DNA of 64,000 nucleotides from Bostrychus sinensis (GCA_020698575.1 CM036247.1:27442431-27506430); one strand, 5' to 3'. Counted from the stretch's first letter, positions 1-10,390 are shown. The notes: generated from the sequence alone by a model not told the origin. A program made the numbers and translations.

Positions 1-1145
1 AGCACACCTGAATTTTGGGCAAAATTTGGTGAGTTTTCATAAATGTTCAGGGGGTCAAATTAGCGCTCAAAGAGCAGAAGAAAAATTAAAGCCGCAAGCG
101 GCATTGGTAGGCCCTTGCCGGCCGCAACCGGAGCTGGGGCAGAGGAGAAACAATTTTGCCAAATTTTTTGTCGGTACCTTTTGATAAAAAAAAACGCCAA
201 AAGTGTCCTAATACTCCATAGAACTGCATTGAATGTAATTCCCATTGGAATAAAATGGCAGAATTCGACCATCGCCATGGCAACATTGAATGAAATACGG
301 CTTGGGTACCATTGGAAATTTTAATCAGGATGACATCAAGAATATTTGTGCTGAATTTGACACATGTTTATTCAATTATTATTTTTTCTAGCCATAGAAA
401 TTTTTGTTTCAGTCCCATTGGAATAAAATGGCAGGTTTCAGTCATCGCCATGACAACACGGTATAAAATATGACATGGGTCTCATTGGCTTTTGTGATCG
501 GTGTCACATAAAGTATTTTTCTGCCAAGTTTTGTAAATTTTTGAAAAACTAAATTTTTTACTCACCATATAAATATTTGTATCATTCTGTAGGGGGCGCT
601 ATTGCGGCAAATTTCATTCTTTCTTATTTAATGGGTTTAGGCTTGGAGGGTTTATGAGTGTTTAAAATTTGAGCCAAATTGGAGTTAATATGTGCGAATT
701 GTAGCAAATTGCAGGTACGGAGAAATCGAAAAAAAATTCGTAAAATTTGCGGCTGCGCTGCACAAAAACCGTAAAACTTTTGCGAAGAATTTGGATAACT
801 TTTAATGCCCCTCTTCTGTAGATGATGTAGAGCGATTTTGAGGTCATTTCGTGAAACATCCAAGGAGGAGATAGAAAAAGTACGACGCGTGCAAAATTGC
901 TGACTCAGCACTTCGCAGATTTCAATCCAAAATTGCCGACTTCTGGTTTGTCAGGGGGCGTGGCCATAATAATATTTTTTGCTTGGCTCGATGTCAGCAA
1001 TGTGATTACCGAATTTGGTGGGTCTGCAACAAACTTTACGTTAGGCCGCCTCCCATTGGCGCAATGTATTTTCAATTTTGTAGGTGGCGCTGTCGCGCCA
1101 CTTTTGTATTGTTAAGTATGGCGCCTAAAAAAAACAAAATTTTTC
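1..1145. repeat. Tandem array unit 1
   Basis: This is the shortest unit because its A-rich spacer near 85-95 is contracted relative to units 2 and 3. It carries the GC-rich inverted repeats gccgc-aa-gcggc (about 91-102) and gtggcgc-tgtc-gcgccac (1084-1101), and a 72-codon plus-strand ORF at 897-1115 that reappears in the other units. Confidence 0.9.
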
Positions 1146-2316
1146 AGCACACCTGAATTTTGGGCAAAATTTGGTGAGTTTTCATAAATGTTCAGGGGGT
1201 CAAATTAGCGCTCAAAGAGCAGAAGAAAAATAAATAAAGAAAGAAGAAGAAGAAAGAATAAAGCCGCAAGCGGCATTGGTAGGCCCTCGCCGGCCGCAAC
1301 CGGAGCTGGGGCAGAGGAGAAACCATTTTGCCAAATTTTTTGTTGGTACCTTTTGATAAAAAAACGGCAAAAAGTGTCCTAATACTCCACAGAACTGCAT
1401 TGAATGTAATTCCCATTGGAATAAAATGGGAGAATTCGACCATCGCCATGGCAACACCGAATGAAATACGACTTGGGTACCATTGGAATTTTTGATCAGG
1501 ATTACCTAAAGAATATTTGTGCCAAATTTGACAAATTTTCGTTGAAGTATAATTTTTTTTGTCCATACAGATTTTTGTTTCAGTCCCATTGGAATAAAAT
1601 GGCAGGTTTCAGTCATCGCCATGACAACACAGTATAAAATATGACATGGGTCTCATTGGCTTTTGTGATCGGTGTGACATAAAGTATTGTTCTGCCAAGT
1701 TTCGTAAATTTTTGAAAAACTAAATTTTTTACTGACCATATAAATATTTGTCTCATTCTGTAGGGGGCGCTATTGTGCCAAATTTCATTCTTTCTTATTT
1801 AATGGGTTTAGGCTTGGAGGGTTTATGAGTGTTTAAAATTTGAGGCAAATCGGAGTTAATATGTGCGAATTGTAGCAAAATGCATGTACGGAGAATTCGA
1901 AAAAAAATTCGTAAAGTTTGCGGCTGCGCCGCACAAAAACCGTAAAACTTTTGCGAAGAATTTGGATAACTTTTAATGCCCCACTTCTGTAGATGATGTA
2001 GAGCGATTTTGAGGTCATTTCGTTAAACGCCCAAGGAGGAGATAGAAAAAGTACGACGCGTGCAAAATTGCTGACTCAGCACTTCGCAGATTTCAATCCA
2101 AGATTACTGACTTCTGGTTTGTCAGGGGGCGTGGCCATAATAATATTTTTTGCTTGGCTCGATGTCAGCAATGTGATTACCGAATTTGGTGGGTCTGCGA
2201 CAAACTTTACGTTAGGCCGCCTCCCATTGGCGCAATGTATTTTCAATTTTGTAGGTGGCGCTGTCGCGCCACTTTTGTATTGTTAAGTATGGCACCTAAA
2301 TAAAACAAAATTTTTC
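1146..2316. repeat. Tandem array unit 2
   Basis: Second full unit, with an expanded AAG-rich spacer at about 1226-1262. The 72-codon ORF recurs at 2068-2286. A 124-codon minus-strand ORF at 1192-1566 exists only because of local indels and is not shared in full by the other units, which argues against coding function on that strand. Confidence 0.9.
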
Positions 2317-3486
2317 AGCACACCTGAATTTTGTGCAAAATTTGGTGAGTTTTCATAAAAGTTCAGGGGGTCAAATTAGCGCTCAAAGAGCACAAGAAAA
2401 ATAAATAAATAAAGAAAGAATAATAATTAAAGCCGCAAGCGGCATTGGTAGGCCCTCGCCGGCCGCAACCGGAGCTGGGGCAGAGGAGAAACCATTTTGC
2501 CAAATTTTTTGTTGTTACCTTTTGATAAAAAAACGGCAAAAAGCGTCCTAATACTCCATAGAACTGCATTGAACGTAATTCCCATTGGAATAAAATGGGA
2601 GAATTCCACCATCGCCATGGCAACACCGAATTAAATACGACTTGGGTACCATTGGAATTTTTGATCAGGATGACATCAAGAATATTTGTGCCGAATTTGA
2701 CGAATTTTCATTCAAGTATTATTTTTTCTGTCCATACAAATTTTTTGTTTCAGTCCCATTGAAATAAAATGGCAGGTTTCAGTCATTGCCATGACAACAC
2801 AGTATAAAATATGACATGGGTCTCATTGGCTTTTGTGATCGGCGTCACATAAAGTATTTTTCTGCCAAGTTTCGTAAATTTTTGAAAAACTAAATTTTTT
2901 ACTGACCATATAAATATTTGTCTCATTCTGTAGGGGGCGCTATCGCGCCAAATTTCATTCTTTCTTATTTAATGGGTTTAGGCTTGGAGGGTTTATGAGT
3001 GTTTAAAATTTGAGCCAAATTGGAGTTAATATGTGCAAATTGTAGCAAATTGCAAGTATGGCGAAATTGAAATTTTTTTCGTAAATTTTGGCACTGCGCT
3101 GCACAAAAACCGTAAAACTTTTGCGAAGAATTTGGATAACTTTTAATGCCCCACTTCTGTAGATGATATAGAGCCATTTTGAGCTAATTAGGTTAAATGC
3201 CCAAGGAGGAGATAGAAAAAGTACGACGCGTGCAAAATTGCTGACTCAGCACTTCGCAGATTTCAATCCAAGATTACTGACTTCTGGTTTGTCAGGGGGC
3301 GTGGCCATAATAATATTTTTTGTTTGGCTCCACCTCAGCAATGTGTGTACCAAATTTGGTGGGTCTACGACAAACTTTACGCTTGGCCGACTCCCATTGG
3401 CGCAATGTATTTTCAATGTTGTAGGTGGCGCTGTCGCGCCACTTTTATATTGTTAAGTATGGCACCTAAATAAAACAAAATTTTTC
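2317..3486. repeat. Tandem array unit 3
   Basis: Third full unit. The 72-codon ORF recurs at 3238-3456 with several amino-acid substitutions. The stretch around 3050-3200 differs more from units 1 and 2 than the rest, so this array-edge unit looks slightly more diverged. Confidence 0.9.
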
Positions 3487-3600
3487 AGCACACCTGAATT
3501 TTGGGCAAAATTTGGTGAGTTTTCATAAATGTTCAGGGGGTCAAATTAGCGCTCAAAGAGCAGAAGAAAAATAAAAAAAAAGAAAGAATAAAAATAATAA
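3487..3600. repeat. Truncated unit 4 at the array edge
   Basis: The first ~85 bp of the unit are present, then the sequence runs into the A-rich spacer and loses similarity. This is the downstream boundary of the array. Confidence 0.85.
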
Positions 3601-3674
3601 AAATTTTAGCAAAAACAATATATCCGTTTACATTATACACACAAATTATATATTTTCAGAAAGCTCTCGAGGTC

Positions 3675-3692
3675 CCCCACGTGACCGTGGGG
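3675..3692. repeat. Short inverted repeat ccccacg-tgac-cgtgggg
   Basis: Seven-bp perfect arms around a 4-base centre. It lies just upstream of the longer palindrome at 3699-3732 and within the same non-unit sequence that follows the 1.17-kb array. Confidence 0.8.
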
Positions 3693-3698
3693 TCAAAT

Positions 3699-3732
3699 GT
3701 CAATGACGAGCGCTTACGCGCTCGTCATTGAC
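3699..3732. repeat. Perfect palindrome, 15-bp arms, 4-base loop
   Basis: Arms gtcaatgacgagcgc (3699-3713) and gcgctcgtcattgac (3718-3732) are exact reverse complements around ttac. No U-tract follows and this is not bacterial DNA, so I do not call it a terminator. It may be the end or centre of a repeat. Confidence 0.9.
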
Positions 3733-3734
3733 CT

Positions 3735-4083
3735 ATGAGTGGACTTCGCCCATTGACTTCCATTCATTTTCAGCCAATACAAGTATGTGGCTTCCATACC
3801 TGAGGTATATATGATTGTGTAGGACTGGATGCCATGAGTGTGCACATGGGAAAGCGCTTCGCGCTTTGTTTTTGTGCGCTTCGCGCACTTATGAGTGGGC
3901 TTCGCCCACTGACTTCCATTCATTCTGAGCAAATACAAGTATGTGGCTTCCATACCTGAGGTATTTGTGTTTGTGTAGTACTTGATGCCATGAGTGTGTA
4001 CATGGCAAAGCGCTTCGCGTTTTTGTGCAGACACAATAGGCCCTGCGCCACCCTTGGGGCTCGGGCCTAATTATTGTATAAAA
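3735..4083. repeat. 156-bp tandem duplication with TTC-loop mini-hairpins
   Basis: The block starting 'atgagtgg(a/g)cttcgccca' at 3735 repeats at 3891 (period 156), and the second copy fades near 4030. It contains short perfect hairpins with a TTC centre: aaagcgc/gcgcttt (3851-3867), gtgcgc/gcgcac (3874-3888) and agtgggc/gcccact (3894-3910). A minus-strand 106-codon ORF (3714-4034) is simply this duplication read through. Confidence 0.88.
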
Positions 4084-4221
4084 CAAACATTTATGGCCCT
4101 CACTCGTCTAACCCATGGGTAAATCTTTATTCAAGACTATCCCACTACATTAGATGCACTTGTCATACATTTGAAAATCCACATGATTTATACTGTTAAC
4201 AGAGCAAAATTGGCCATATCT

Positions 4222-4385
4222 GGATGGTAGAATCATGGATCCAGACCTTCTTCCAAATCCCCAGCAAAAATTGTTGTTTATTCCTTGGCCCATTACTGAC
4301 CTTTACGGAAAGTTTTATCAAAATCTGAGGACACCCTTTTTGAGTTATGTTGTTCACAGACAAACAAACAAACTAACCAACCAAA
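4222..4385 (+). repeat. LINE 3'-tail-like dispersed repeat ending in an AAC-rich run
   Basis: The order 'atggatccagacc', 'tccttggcccattactgacc', 'ttttgagttatgttg', then a (c/g)aaacaaac run matches the layout of a teleost LINE 3'-end repeat I recognise, with a simple tail from about 4358. Clade not assigned. Confidence 0.5.
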
Positions 4386-4817
4386 CTAACCAGTCTTCTT
4401 CAAGAGCTAATCAAAAGTGCTTAGGTGCTCACAGATTACAGAGAATGACAGGACCTGCGTGTTTTAACGGAGCACGCTTACCCCCAGTTTCAACTGCAAG
4501 CTTGTAGTTGATGATGGTGATGATGATGGCAATTTATAAGCCCATTCATTTGTATTAATACATATACACACATCAATAAAATAGTAAAACATGTTTATAA
4601 TAATACATATTTACAAATAGTCATTTACATTTACATATCTTTAGCTCAAAAAGGAGTGTAACACTTATTTGCTCCCATCCCTTTATATTATTATGATTAT
4701 ATTCAAATGATTGCTATAATTACTGCTTCCTGAGCATTTAAGACCAAATACATTCAGATACATTACATCAAATACATTTCACAGTGTTCAATATTAAACG
4801 ATGTACATGAAACATAT
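4386..4817. other. No recognised feature
   Basis: AT-rich sequence with a short (gat)n stretch near 4510-4530. No ORF or repeat that I can support beyond that. Confidence 0.6.
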
Positions 4818-5152
4818 ACCGTATTTTCCAGATTATAAATTGCTCTTTTTTTTATAGTTTGGCTGTTCCGTGACTTGTAGTCAGATGCGACTTATATATC
4901 AAAATATATATAATTTAACATGTTTTTAAATGTTAATTCATACTTCATACATAATTCAATTCAGACCGACGTGAACCAAGGAGTAAACATTTCCATCTAC
5001 AGCCACGAGAGGGCACTCTAGGCTTGTGACAACTACTGTCAGTAGATGTAGAATGAGATCGGGAGCTTGGTGAACTTGTTTACCGGAAACTTGCTTGTTG
5101 GACTTGCTGACTTGTTGTGTTAATTTAGCCTATTCAGCCTCCCAGGAATGTT

Positions 5153-5160
5153 CTTTATGC
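5153..5160. repeat. hAT target-site duplication, left (ctttatgc)
   Basis: Eight bases immediately 5' of the hAT terminus, identical to 6254-6261. Confidence 0.92.
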
Positions 5161-6253
5161 CAGCGGTCCCCTAGCGCCGTTTGGTACTGGGCTGCAGAGG
5201 GGAATATAAATATATATAATTTTTGTTTTATTGCTATTTTTTAGTTTACCGCGATTTCCGTGTGTTTTACTTTGAAAAACTATTACTTCCGCTGCAGCAT
5301 CTTACTTCCACATACTTGATTCACTCCCTCACTTTTGTAATGTGTCACTAAACTTGGCTCCAGCAAACATGAGTAAAAAACAATCATCACTCAAGAGTTT
5401 TTAAAGGAGGGGAGAGTCCCGACAGTGAAGCAAGGGAAGGGTTTTGTTGCAGGAGTCTTGCAAATCCAGGAGTCCCACTGAGTCTACTTTGGTGAGTTGT
5501 GTTACATTTATATTACTGGGCTGGGTATTTAACGTGTTTATCACGATTAACTAATTACAGAGAAATTAACGTGTAAAAAAATGTTTTTACGCATTTAATC
5601 ACATTTGTCGATGACAACATGGAGCTTTTCTCTGTGATCTAGTTTTTGGCACATGGTAATGAGGGCTTTACATCCACACCAACCAAAACACCAAATGTAA
5701 TGTAAATGAAATTCCAGCTGCGGTCAGTTTGATATGAGCTGCCTATACGAGTGGACCACAGGTAACTGTGGGGTTTCCCCTGAGGGCCGCCCCACACATC
5801 CAGCTCATGGCGTCACTTCTCTTTCACTTTCAAACGCGCTGCTTCAATGCGCCGCTCATCATAGCTCAGCTCATCACAGCTGACTGACACACACAGGAGA
5901 CAGCAGTCTGTTAGGTTCAGAGACACGAATGGGAGAGGAGACAGGTCCACGAGGAGGTCACAGAGGAGCACAGAGGAGGAGAGAGGGGCCTCATGTTCCC
6001 ACGTTATATCATTCAGAGGCAGAGATTAATGCACAGACGCTGAATACTGCCCTGTTTGACCGCGGTCTTAGGTTGAAAAACACCAGAACATACAAATAAG
6101 CTCCTATAGTTTATTTATGACATATAAATATTGCCCTTAGATAAAAATGTAATATTCGAAATTACCCCACCCATCCCCCGTCCCCCTTTAGTCCGCAAAA
6201 AAAGTTGTATGTCCAGTACTGGTCCGTGGGAGAAAAAAGGTTAGGGACCGCTG
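5161..6253. mobile_element. hAT-type DNA transposon copy, 1,093 bp, non-autonomous
   Basis: It begins CAGCGGTCCC and ends GGGACCGCTG, perfect 10-bp terminal inverted repeats, flanked by the perfect 8-bp duplication CTTTATGC. A subterminal 'gtactgg' motif also recurs near both ends (about 5184 and 6212). The 8-bp TSD and CAG-type terminus are hallmarks of the hAT superfamily. No transposase ORF survives: only a short N-terminal-like stub is visible at 5369-5404. A CpG-rich internal segment (about 5700-6000) is probably deletion-derived or acquired DNA. Confidence 0.92.
5369..5404 (+). pseudogene. Possible relic of a hAT transposase N-terminus
   Basis: An 11-codon ORF reading MSKKQSSLKSF stops at a TAA. 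Many hAT transposases begin with a Lys/Ser-rich leader ending in SFF, so this may be the stub of the lost gene inside the element. The segment is too short to be certain. Confidence 0.35.
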
Positions 6254-6261
6254 CTTTATGC
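6254..6261. repeat. hAT target-site duplication, right (ctttatgc)
   Basis: Identical to 5153-5160. Removing the element and one TSD copy rejoins the host element's 'cctattcagcct...ctttatgctattgt' sequence. Confidence 0.92.
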
Positions 6262-6502
6262 TATTGTGTAGCTGCATAACTGTTAATGTGTTACGTTAAC
6301 ATACTGGACACCTATTCAGCCTGTTGTTCTGTGTGCTATTGTATAGCTGAATAACTTGCCTTTCCAGATTAAATGTCTGTTCTTGGTCTTGGATTATGTG
6401 AAATACGTTTCCAAATCAATGTGACTCAGTTAAGTGTGACTTATGTTTTTTGCTCTTCATCCTCCTTTTCTCCTTGACTTGAATGTGTTGCCTTGTATCT
6501 GT

Positions 6503-6540
6503 ACCACAGCTCTATACCAACTGAGCTATACTGCGGCACC
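6503..6540 (-). repeat. tRNA-like SINE head relic
   Basis: On the minus strand the segment reads 'gcagtatagctcagttggta', an A-box-like RNA polymerase III promoter. No matching B box or SINE body is clear, so this is a fragment. Confidence 0.45.
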
Positions 6541-7194
6541 ACAAACAACATTTTTGTCGTGAACCTATATTGCACATAAAACTTTAGTCAACAACAGGAT
6601 TAAAAAGGCACTTCATAAATGTGTCTGAACTAAAGGTACTTTAGATAAATTCCAAAGAAAGTACATAATTCGATGAACTACCCACTTCTCACAAATGTTA
6701 TCCAATCTCGAAGGCCATGTTGTTTACAGTTAGTGAAGAACTGAAGTTTGTTGCAAAATACCTTTTACCGTTAGAGATGCTACTTGTTACTTGGAGCCTA
6801 CAGTGAGGCTGTTTGAAGTTGCCCAAGACCAGGCTGAGTTCTGGTCTAGAGGGAGACTAACTTCATCAGATAGTTTGATATTCTCAACTAATGTTTTCAG
6901 CAAACATCACAAAATGTTTACAGCTAATGACTGACTTAGCCTTGACCATTTTGGGTGAATTGATTTGTGTTTGCTTCTATTCACACCACCTTGTTTTTCT
7001 AAGTACTGTATATTTAAGAACCAATTATGAAGAAGAAAACTTGCCACCAATAAAACATTTGACTTTATTTAAATGTTGTTGTTTTGACTTTACACTGTAT
7101 ACAAAACATACAGAAAGCCATGTTTTCCTAAACATCTAAAAACATCTTTTATTCACAGTAAAACAGAAATGATAAAATTATCAGATGTAGCTTT
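6541..7194. other. No recognised feature
   Basis: AT-rich sequence. The ORF at 6891-7139 has no recognisable similarity or codon character and is treated as chance. Confidence 0.55.
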
Positions 7195-7561
7195 TTTCAT
7201 TTGACAGCAGCAACACATCTTAAAAACGTTGGGACAGGGACAACAAAAGGCTGGAAAAGCAGATGATACTAAAAATGACAACGGATCAGCACTGTGCAAC
7301 TAATTAGGTTAATGGGCAACGTTTCAGTAAAATGACTGCATAAGATTACTTTTTGAAGCCATTTCTTACGTGTTTGAGATGTGTTGCTGCCATCAAATTA
7401 AATATAATATAGTATTACTCATGAAATTGTAAAATATCTCCCCACCTGGTATGTTGTTTATGGCCTATACTTAAATAAAATATGGTTTCATGACATTTCC
7501 AAATGATTGCTTTCTTTTTTTATTTACATTTTAAGCAATGTCCTGAAAATTGGGGGTTGTA
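7195..7561 (+). mobile_element. Internally deleted non-autonomous DNA transposon
   Basis: A left part with 'cagcaacacatct' and 'acgttgggacagggacaaca' (about 7203-7250) faces a right part with 'gagatgtgttgctgccatca' (about 7376-7395) and the terminus 'aattgggggttgta' (7548-7561). The facing 'agcaacacatct' and 'agatgtgttgct' form a subterminal inverted repeat. I recognise the pieces as the two ends of a common teleost DNA element with its middle missing. A second fragment lies at 23330-23560. Confidence 0.7.
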
Positions 7562-8374
7562 GAAAGAAATTAACACTGAGCACTATGTGTTTTTTCTGCA
7601 TTTTTTTTTTTTTTTGCATCGATAGATTAACATCAGTGCTCTCGAGACATGAAAGATAAACTCTCTCTTCCCTCATGTTATAAGAGGAGGTTATATGGCC
7701 TGTCCATGGGGAAGAGTGTCTGGTGGGGCAGGAGAAAGTTTATGGACTGTGAAGGCCAATTTGAGCAGGCTGCAGAATCCAAGCCACTGAGTCACAGTTC
7801 TCCTCATCCCTGTCCCACCGAATGTTAGAAACCAAAACCGTCACTATCAATAAGAAAACAAAACTCCTCTTGTAAACTATACCAGGATTTTTAGAGGCAG
7901 TGGCATAAATTTGCATGGACTGAATAGCTTAATATAGAATAAGGAAATGACAGTTGGGGAGACTTGGGAGACACATGTGGCACCGCTAACGGTTTAGGAT
8001 GGGATGTCTGGGTGCTTTGTTTAACTCAGGACGTGGTGGTTAAGGGAGAGAACAGCTGCTTTGGACATCTGCATGCAGGATCACCCCTCAGCAATGTCAG
8101 AGTAACACAGATAAGTCTCGTCTCAGTGTTTCATTTAGATAAAGGTGTTGATTTCAGTAAAAGAGTGATTTAGGACAGATACATGTGCAACGTCTGGCTC
8201 CAGGGGTCAGCTTATGTTACACTACATAACTCACAACTGTTTTATAATATTTATGCCAGTGTTTTTCAATTTGTAAATCATGTCAAAGCAATTCACAAAT
8301 GTAGTTTTAATGTTCAGTTAATTTGAAGAAAAAAAAAGTTATTTACGGCTTTAATACTTAATAATAATAATTTA
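7562..8374. other. No recognised feature apart from a poly-T run
   Basis: A T homopolymer sits near 7602-7615. The 69-codon ORF at 7964-8173 has no recognisable product. A TAA/TTA-rich low-complexity stretch occurs near 8335-8375. Confidence 0.5.
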
Positions 8375-8700
8375 ATACGGCTATACTATGCAATTTTTTA
8401 TTTTTATTTTTTATTTCTTTCATGTCTTCATGTCGCTTCCTCATTAAAAACATACCTGAAGTTGTGTTTTGTTTCATTCACACCTATTTGAGTAATCTTG
8501 CATATTCTCTGACTGCTTGGTTGCATGAATCTCCGCCTCTCCTATGAACTCTCGCCCCCTCCAGGAAGCACTGACCAATCAACAAGCCCTCCACATCCAG
8601 TCTGCTCTAACCAAAAAACACTGTACAGCTCTGTTTCTACTAATTCCTCAAAGCTATTTTTCATTTTATAGTAAAATGGCATCAAACAAAATGTTTTTTA
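8375..8700 (+). repeat. MITE-like dispersed repeat, family A (subtype 2)
   Basis: Shares 'aaaacatacctgaagttgtg', 'ccaggaagcactgaccaatc' and 'tagtaaaatggcatca' with copies at 47095-47280 and 62865-63205. Its first half also matches the subtype 1 copies at 24815, 31895 and 60801. The ORF at 8544-8774 lies on this repeat and is not a gene. Confidence 0.8.
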
Positions 8701-10069
8701 ATTATGCTATAGCAAGTAAAAGCATAGATAATCATAATACAAGAAGTAAATTTTCCATTAACTTTCCCCATTGACTTTTCAAAAAATCTGCAAATTATGA
8801 TTTTTTTGTTTGTTTGTTTGTTTTTTAGCTGATTAGCCTTCGTCAAGCCTTTGAACTCTTAATATACATATTTTTATTTTTTATTTTTATTTTTTAATCA
8901 ATGGAGAAAATAAATGAAAAATTTACTTATGGAACCCGAGGTGGGTGGCCTCTGATGAGCTTCATAGACATCACATTGTCAATGACATTTTGTATGAAGG
9001 AATAATTTAGGTAATTGAGGTCTTTTGGGACATGTAGGCTACTCAGACAGTTAAATGGAAGAAAATTTCTATGAAAATCAACACAGTAGTCAAAGTAATG
9101 TCTGAATCATGGTTAAATTATGTACATTATAAAAAGAGCACATTTGATTGTATATTGTATTATTCTCAAGGCTTATGAATAAAAGGTGGAACATCTTCTA
9201 TTTTGAAAAACCGAGTCCAGATGACTTCATTTTACCTTTTGTTGTGATATTGCAGAATGGGTAATTTCCTACAGCAGGTAATTGTTAAGGCACAAAATGC
9301 TTGGAGAGGCAGGCAGCTTCTTAAACTACTTAAGTTAAAATTATTACACTATTAAATGATATGTTTGCATCATTATTGTTTTTTCAAATGATACTGCATT
9401 GAAAATCCCAAGAATCAGAAGCATCATTAAAAACATTTTCCTGTTTTATTTATGGCTGTGTAAGACAGATTTCCATTTCTACACAAAACAATAAATTGTT
9501 AATGTTGCCGTTTATATTTCTCATTATGTCATATTTTGTCATTCTTTGTTGGCTTTATTTATGATTATGGTCAGGTGTAAAGTCAGATTTAATTACAGGG
9601 CATTATTGCTCAATGAAGCTTTGTGAATGCAAGCTGCTGCCTCAAATATAAAAGATAAAAACAGCACCTGTAGCCAAAGTGAACATAATGGGCCATTATA
9701 TCACTACATTTTTATGACTACACAAGTTAGGCAATAGACAGCTGTTTTTGAATCCTGTTTTGTCTCGTGGAGGGAGCTTTAAAACTATTAAAAAGTCCAT
9801 AATAATAATAATTTTGGCGATTTCCTGTTCTTAGCTGACAGGGATGGCATCTGGTGTGGTCTTCTACTGCTGTAGCCGTCTAGATCTTAGAGATTGTTGT
9901 CTGCAGAACTTGGTTGTAATGACTAGTTACTGTTGCCATTCAGTCGTCTCAAACCAGTCTGACTATGCTACTCTGACCTATGGCATCAGTCAGGAACTTT
10001 CATCAGCAGAACAGCCACTGACTGGAAATTTTCTTGGTCCTACCATTCTCTTAAATAATAATGATGGCT
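8701..10069. other. No recognised gene; low-complexity tracts only
   Basis: Contains (ttg/tttg)n at about 8806-8826, 'ttttattttttatttttatt' near 8870-8895 and a (taa)n run near 9800. The 109-codon ORF at 9844-10173 runs into the SINE at 10070 and shows no recognisable protein signature. Confidence 0.5.
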
Positions 10070-10320
10070 TAGATTTATATAATGCTTTTCAAGACACCCA
10101 AAGTACTTTAAAACTGAGTCCATTATTCATTCACTCCTCAGACACATTCTGTGGTGATGAGCTACTTCAGTAGCCACAGCTGCCCTGGGGCAGACTGATA
10201 GAAACATGGCGGCCATTCTGCTCCAACGGCCTTTCTGACCACCACTGAACACACAATCACATAAGCAAAGTGGGTGAAGTGTCTTGCCCAGTGACAACAG
10301 TGGTATTAATACTCAGATCA
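10070..10320 (-). repeat. Degenerate tRNA-derived SINE
   Basis: Reads tail-first on the plus strand: 'atttatataatgcttttcaa', 'tcattcactcctcagacaca', 'ctgaccaccactgaacacac', 'gtgaagtgtcttgcccag'. These blocks match the copies at 28712 and 60424 in order and spacing. The tRNA-like head is truncated near 10320. Confidence 0.75.
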
Positions 10321-10364
10321 GCCAAACTGGTTCAAACAACCATTTCGTGTTCACTGCTGAAAGT

Positions 10365-10390
10365 ATGTTTTTTTTTTTTTTTTTTTTTTC
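10365..10390. repeat. Poly-T run
   Basis: Uninterrupted T homopolymer of more than 20 bases, probably the A-tail of a degraded retroelement on the minus strand. Confidence 0.85.

Larger units (their letters stand above)
1..3600. repeat. Large tandem array, unit about 1.17 kb (3 full units plus a partial)
   Basis: The sequence beginning 'agcacacctgaattttggg' recurs at 1, 1146, 2317 and 3487, so the units are 1145, 1171 and 1170 bp and a fourth stops near 3600. The units are near-identical by eye. Most length differences lie in an A/AAG-rich stretch about 85 bp into the unit (for example 1226-1262 and 2395-2430). The array touches the window edge and probably continues upstream. Each unit also holds an old internal duplication: 'cccattggaataaaatgg' occurs at about 240 and again at about 413 of unit 1, with recognisably related downstream sequence. 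This is satellite-like DNA; I do not know its family name. The ORFs on it look like shadows. Confidence 0.93.
4818..6470 (+). mobile_element. Non-autonomous DNA element, 5' terminus intact, split by a hAT insertion
   Basis: It starts with the terminus 'accgtattttcc' followed by a 'ttggctgttccgtgacttgt' stretch, and resumes after 6261 with 'cctattcagcctgttgttct' and 'gtgtgacttatgtttttt'. I recognise this as a vertebrate/teleost element whose two ends carry 'gcgacttata' and 'aaaatacggt' motifs. The right terminus is missing here; similarity fades near 6470. It is interrupted at 5161-6253 by a younger hAT copy. Class assignment is from memory. Confidence 0.75.

Noticed and set aside
1192..1566. 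124-codon minus-strand ORF in array unit 2
   Set aside because: It lies inside the tandem repeat and the corresponding stretches of units 1 and 3 give only shorter or differently framed ORFs because of indels.
1..3600. CRISPR-like array (regular repeats)
   Set aside because: Units are over 1 kb and contiguous without unique spacers, and the genome is a vertebrate's.
3699..3732. Possible intrinsic terminator (perfect stem-loop)
   Set aside because: No T-tract follows, no gene precedes, and the context is vertebrate repeat DNA.
3714..4034. 106-codon minus-strand ORF with internal repeats (looks like a repeat protein)
   Set aside because: The protein repeat is just the 156-bp DNA duplication translated; the same sequence is full of hairpins and has no start context or homologue that I recognise.
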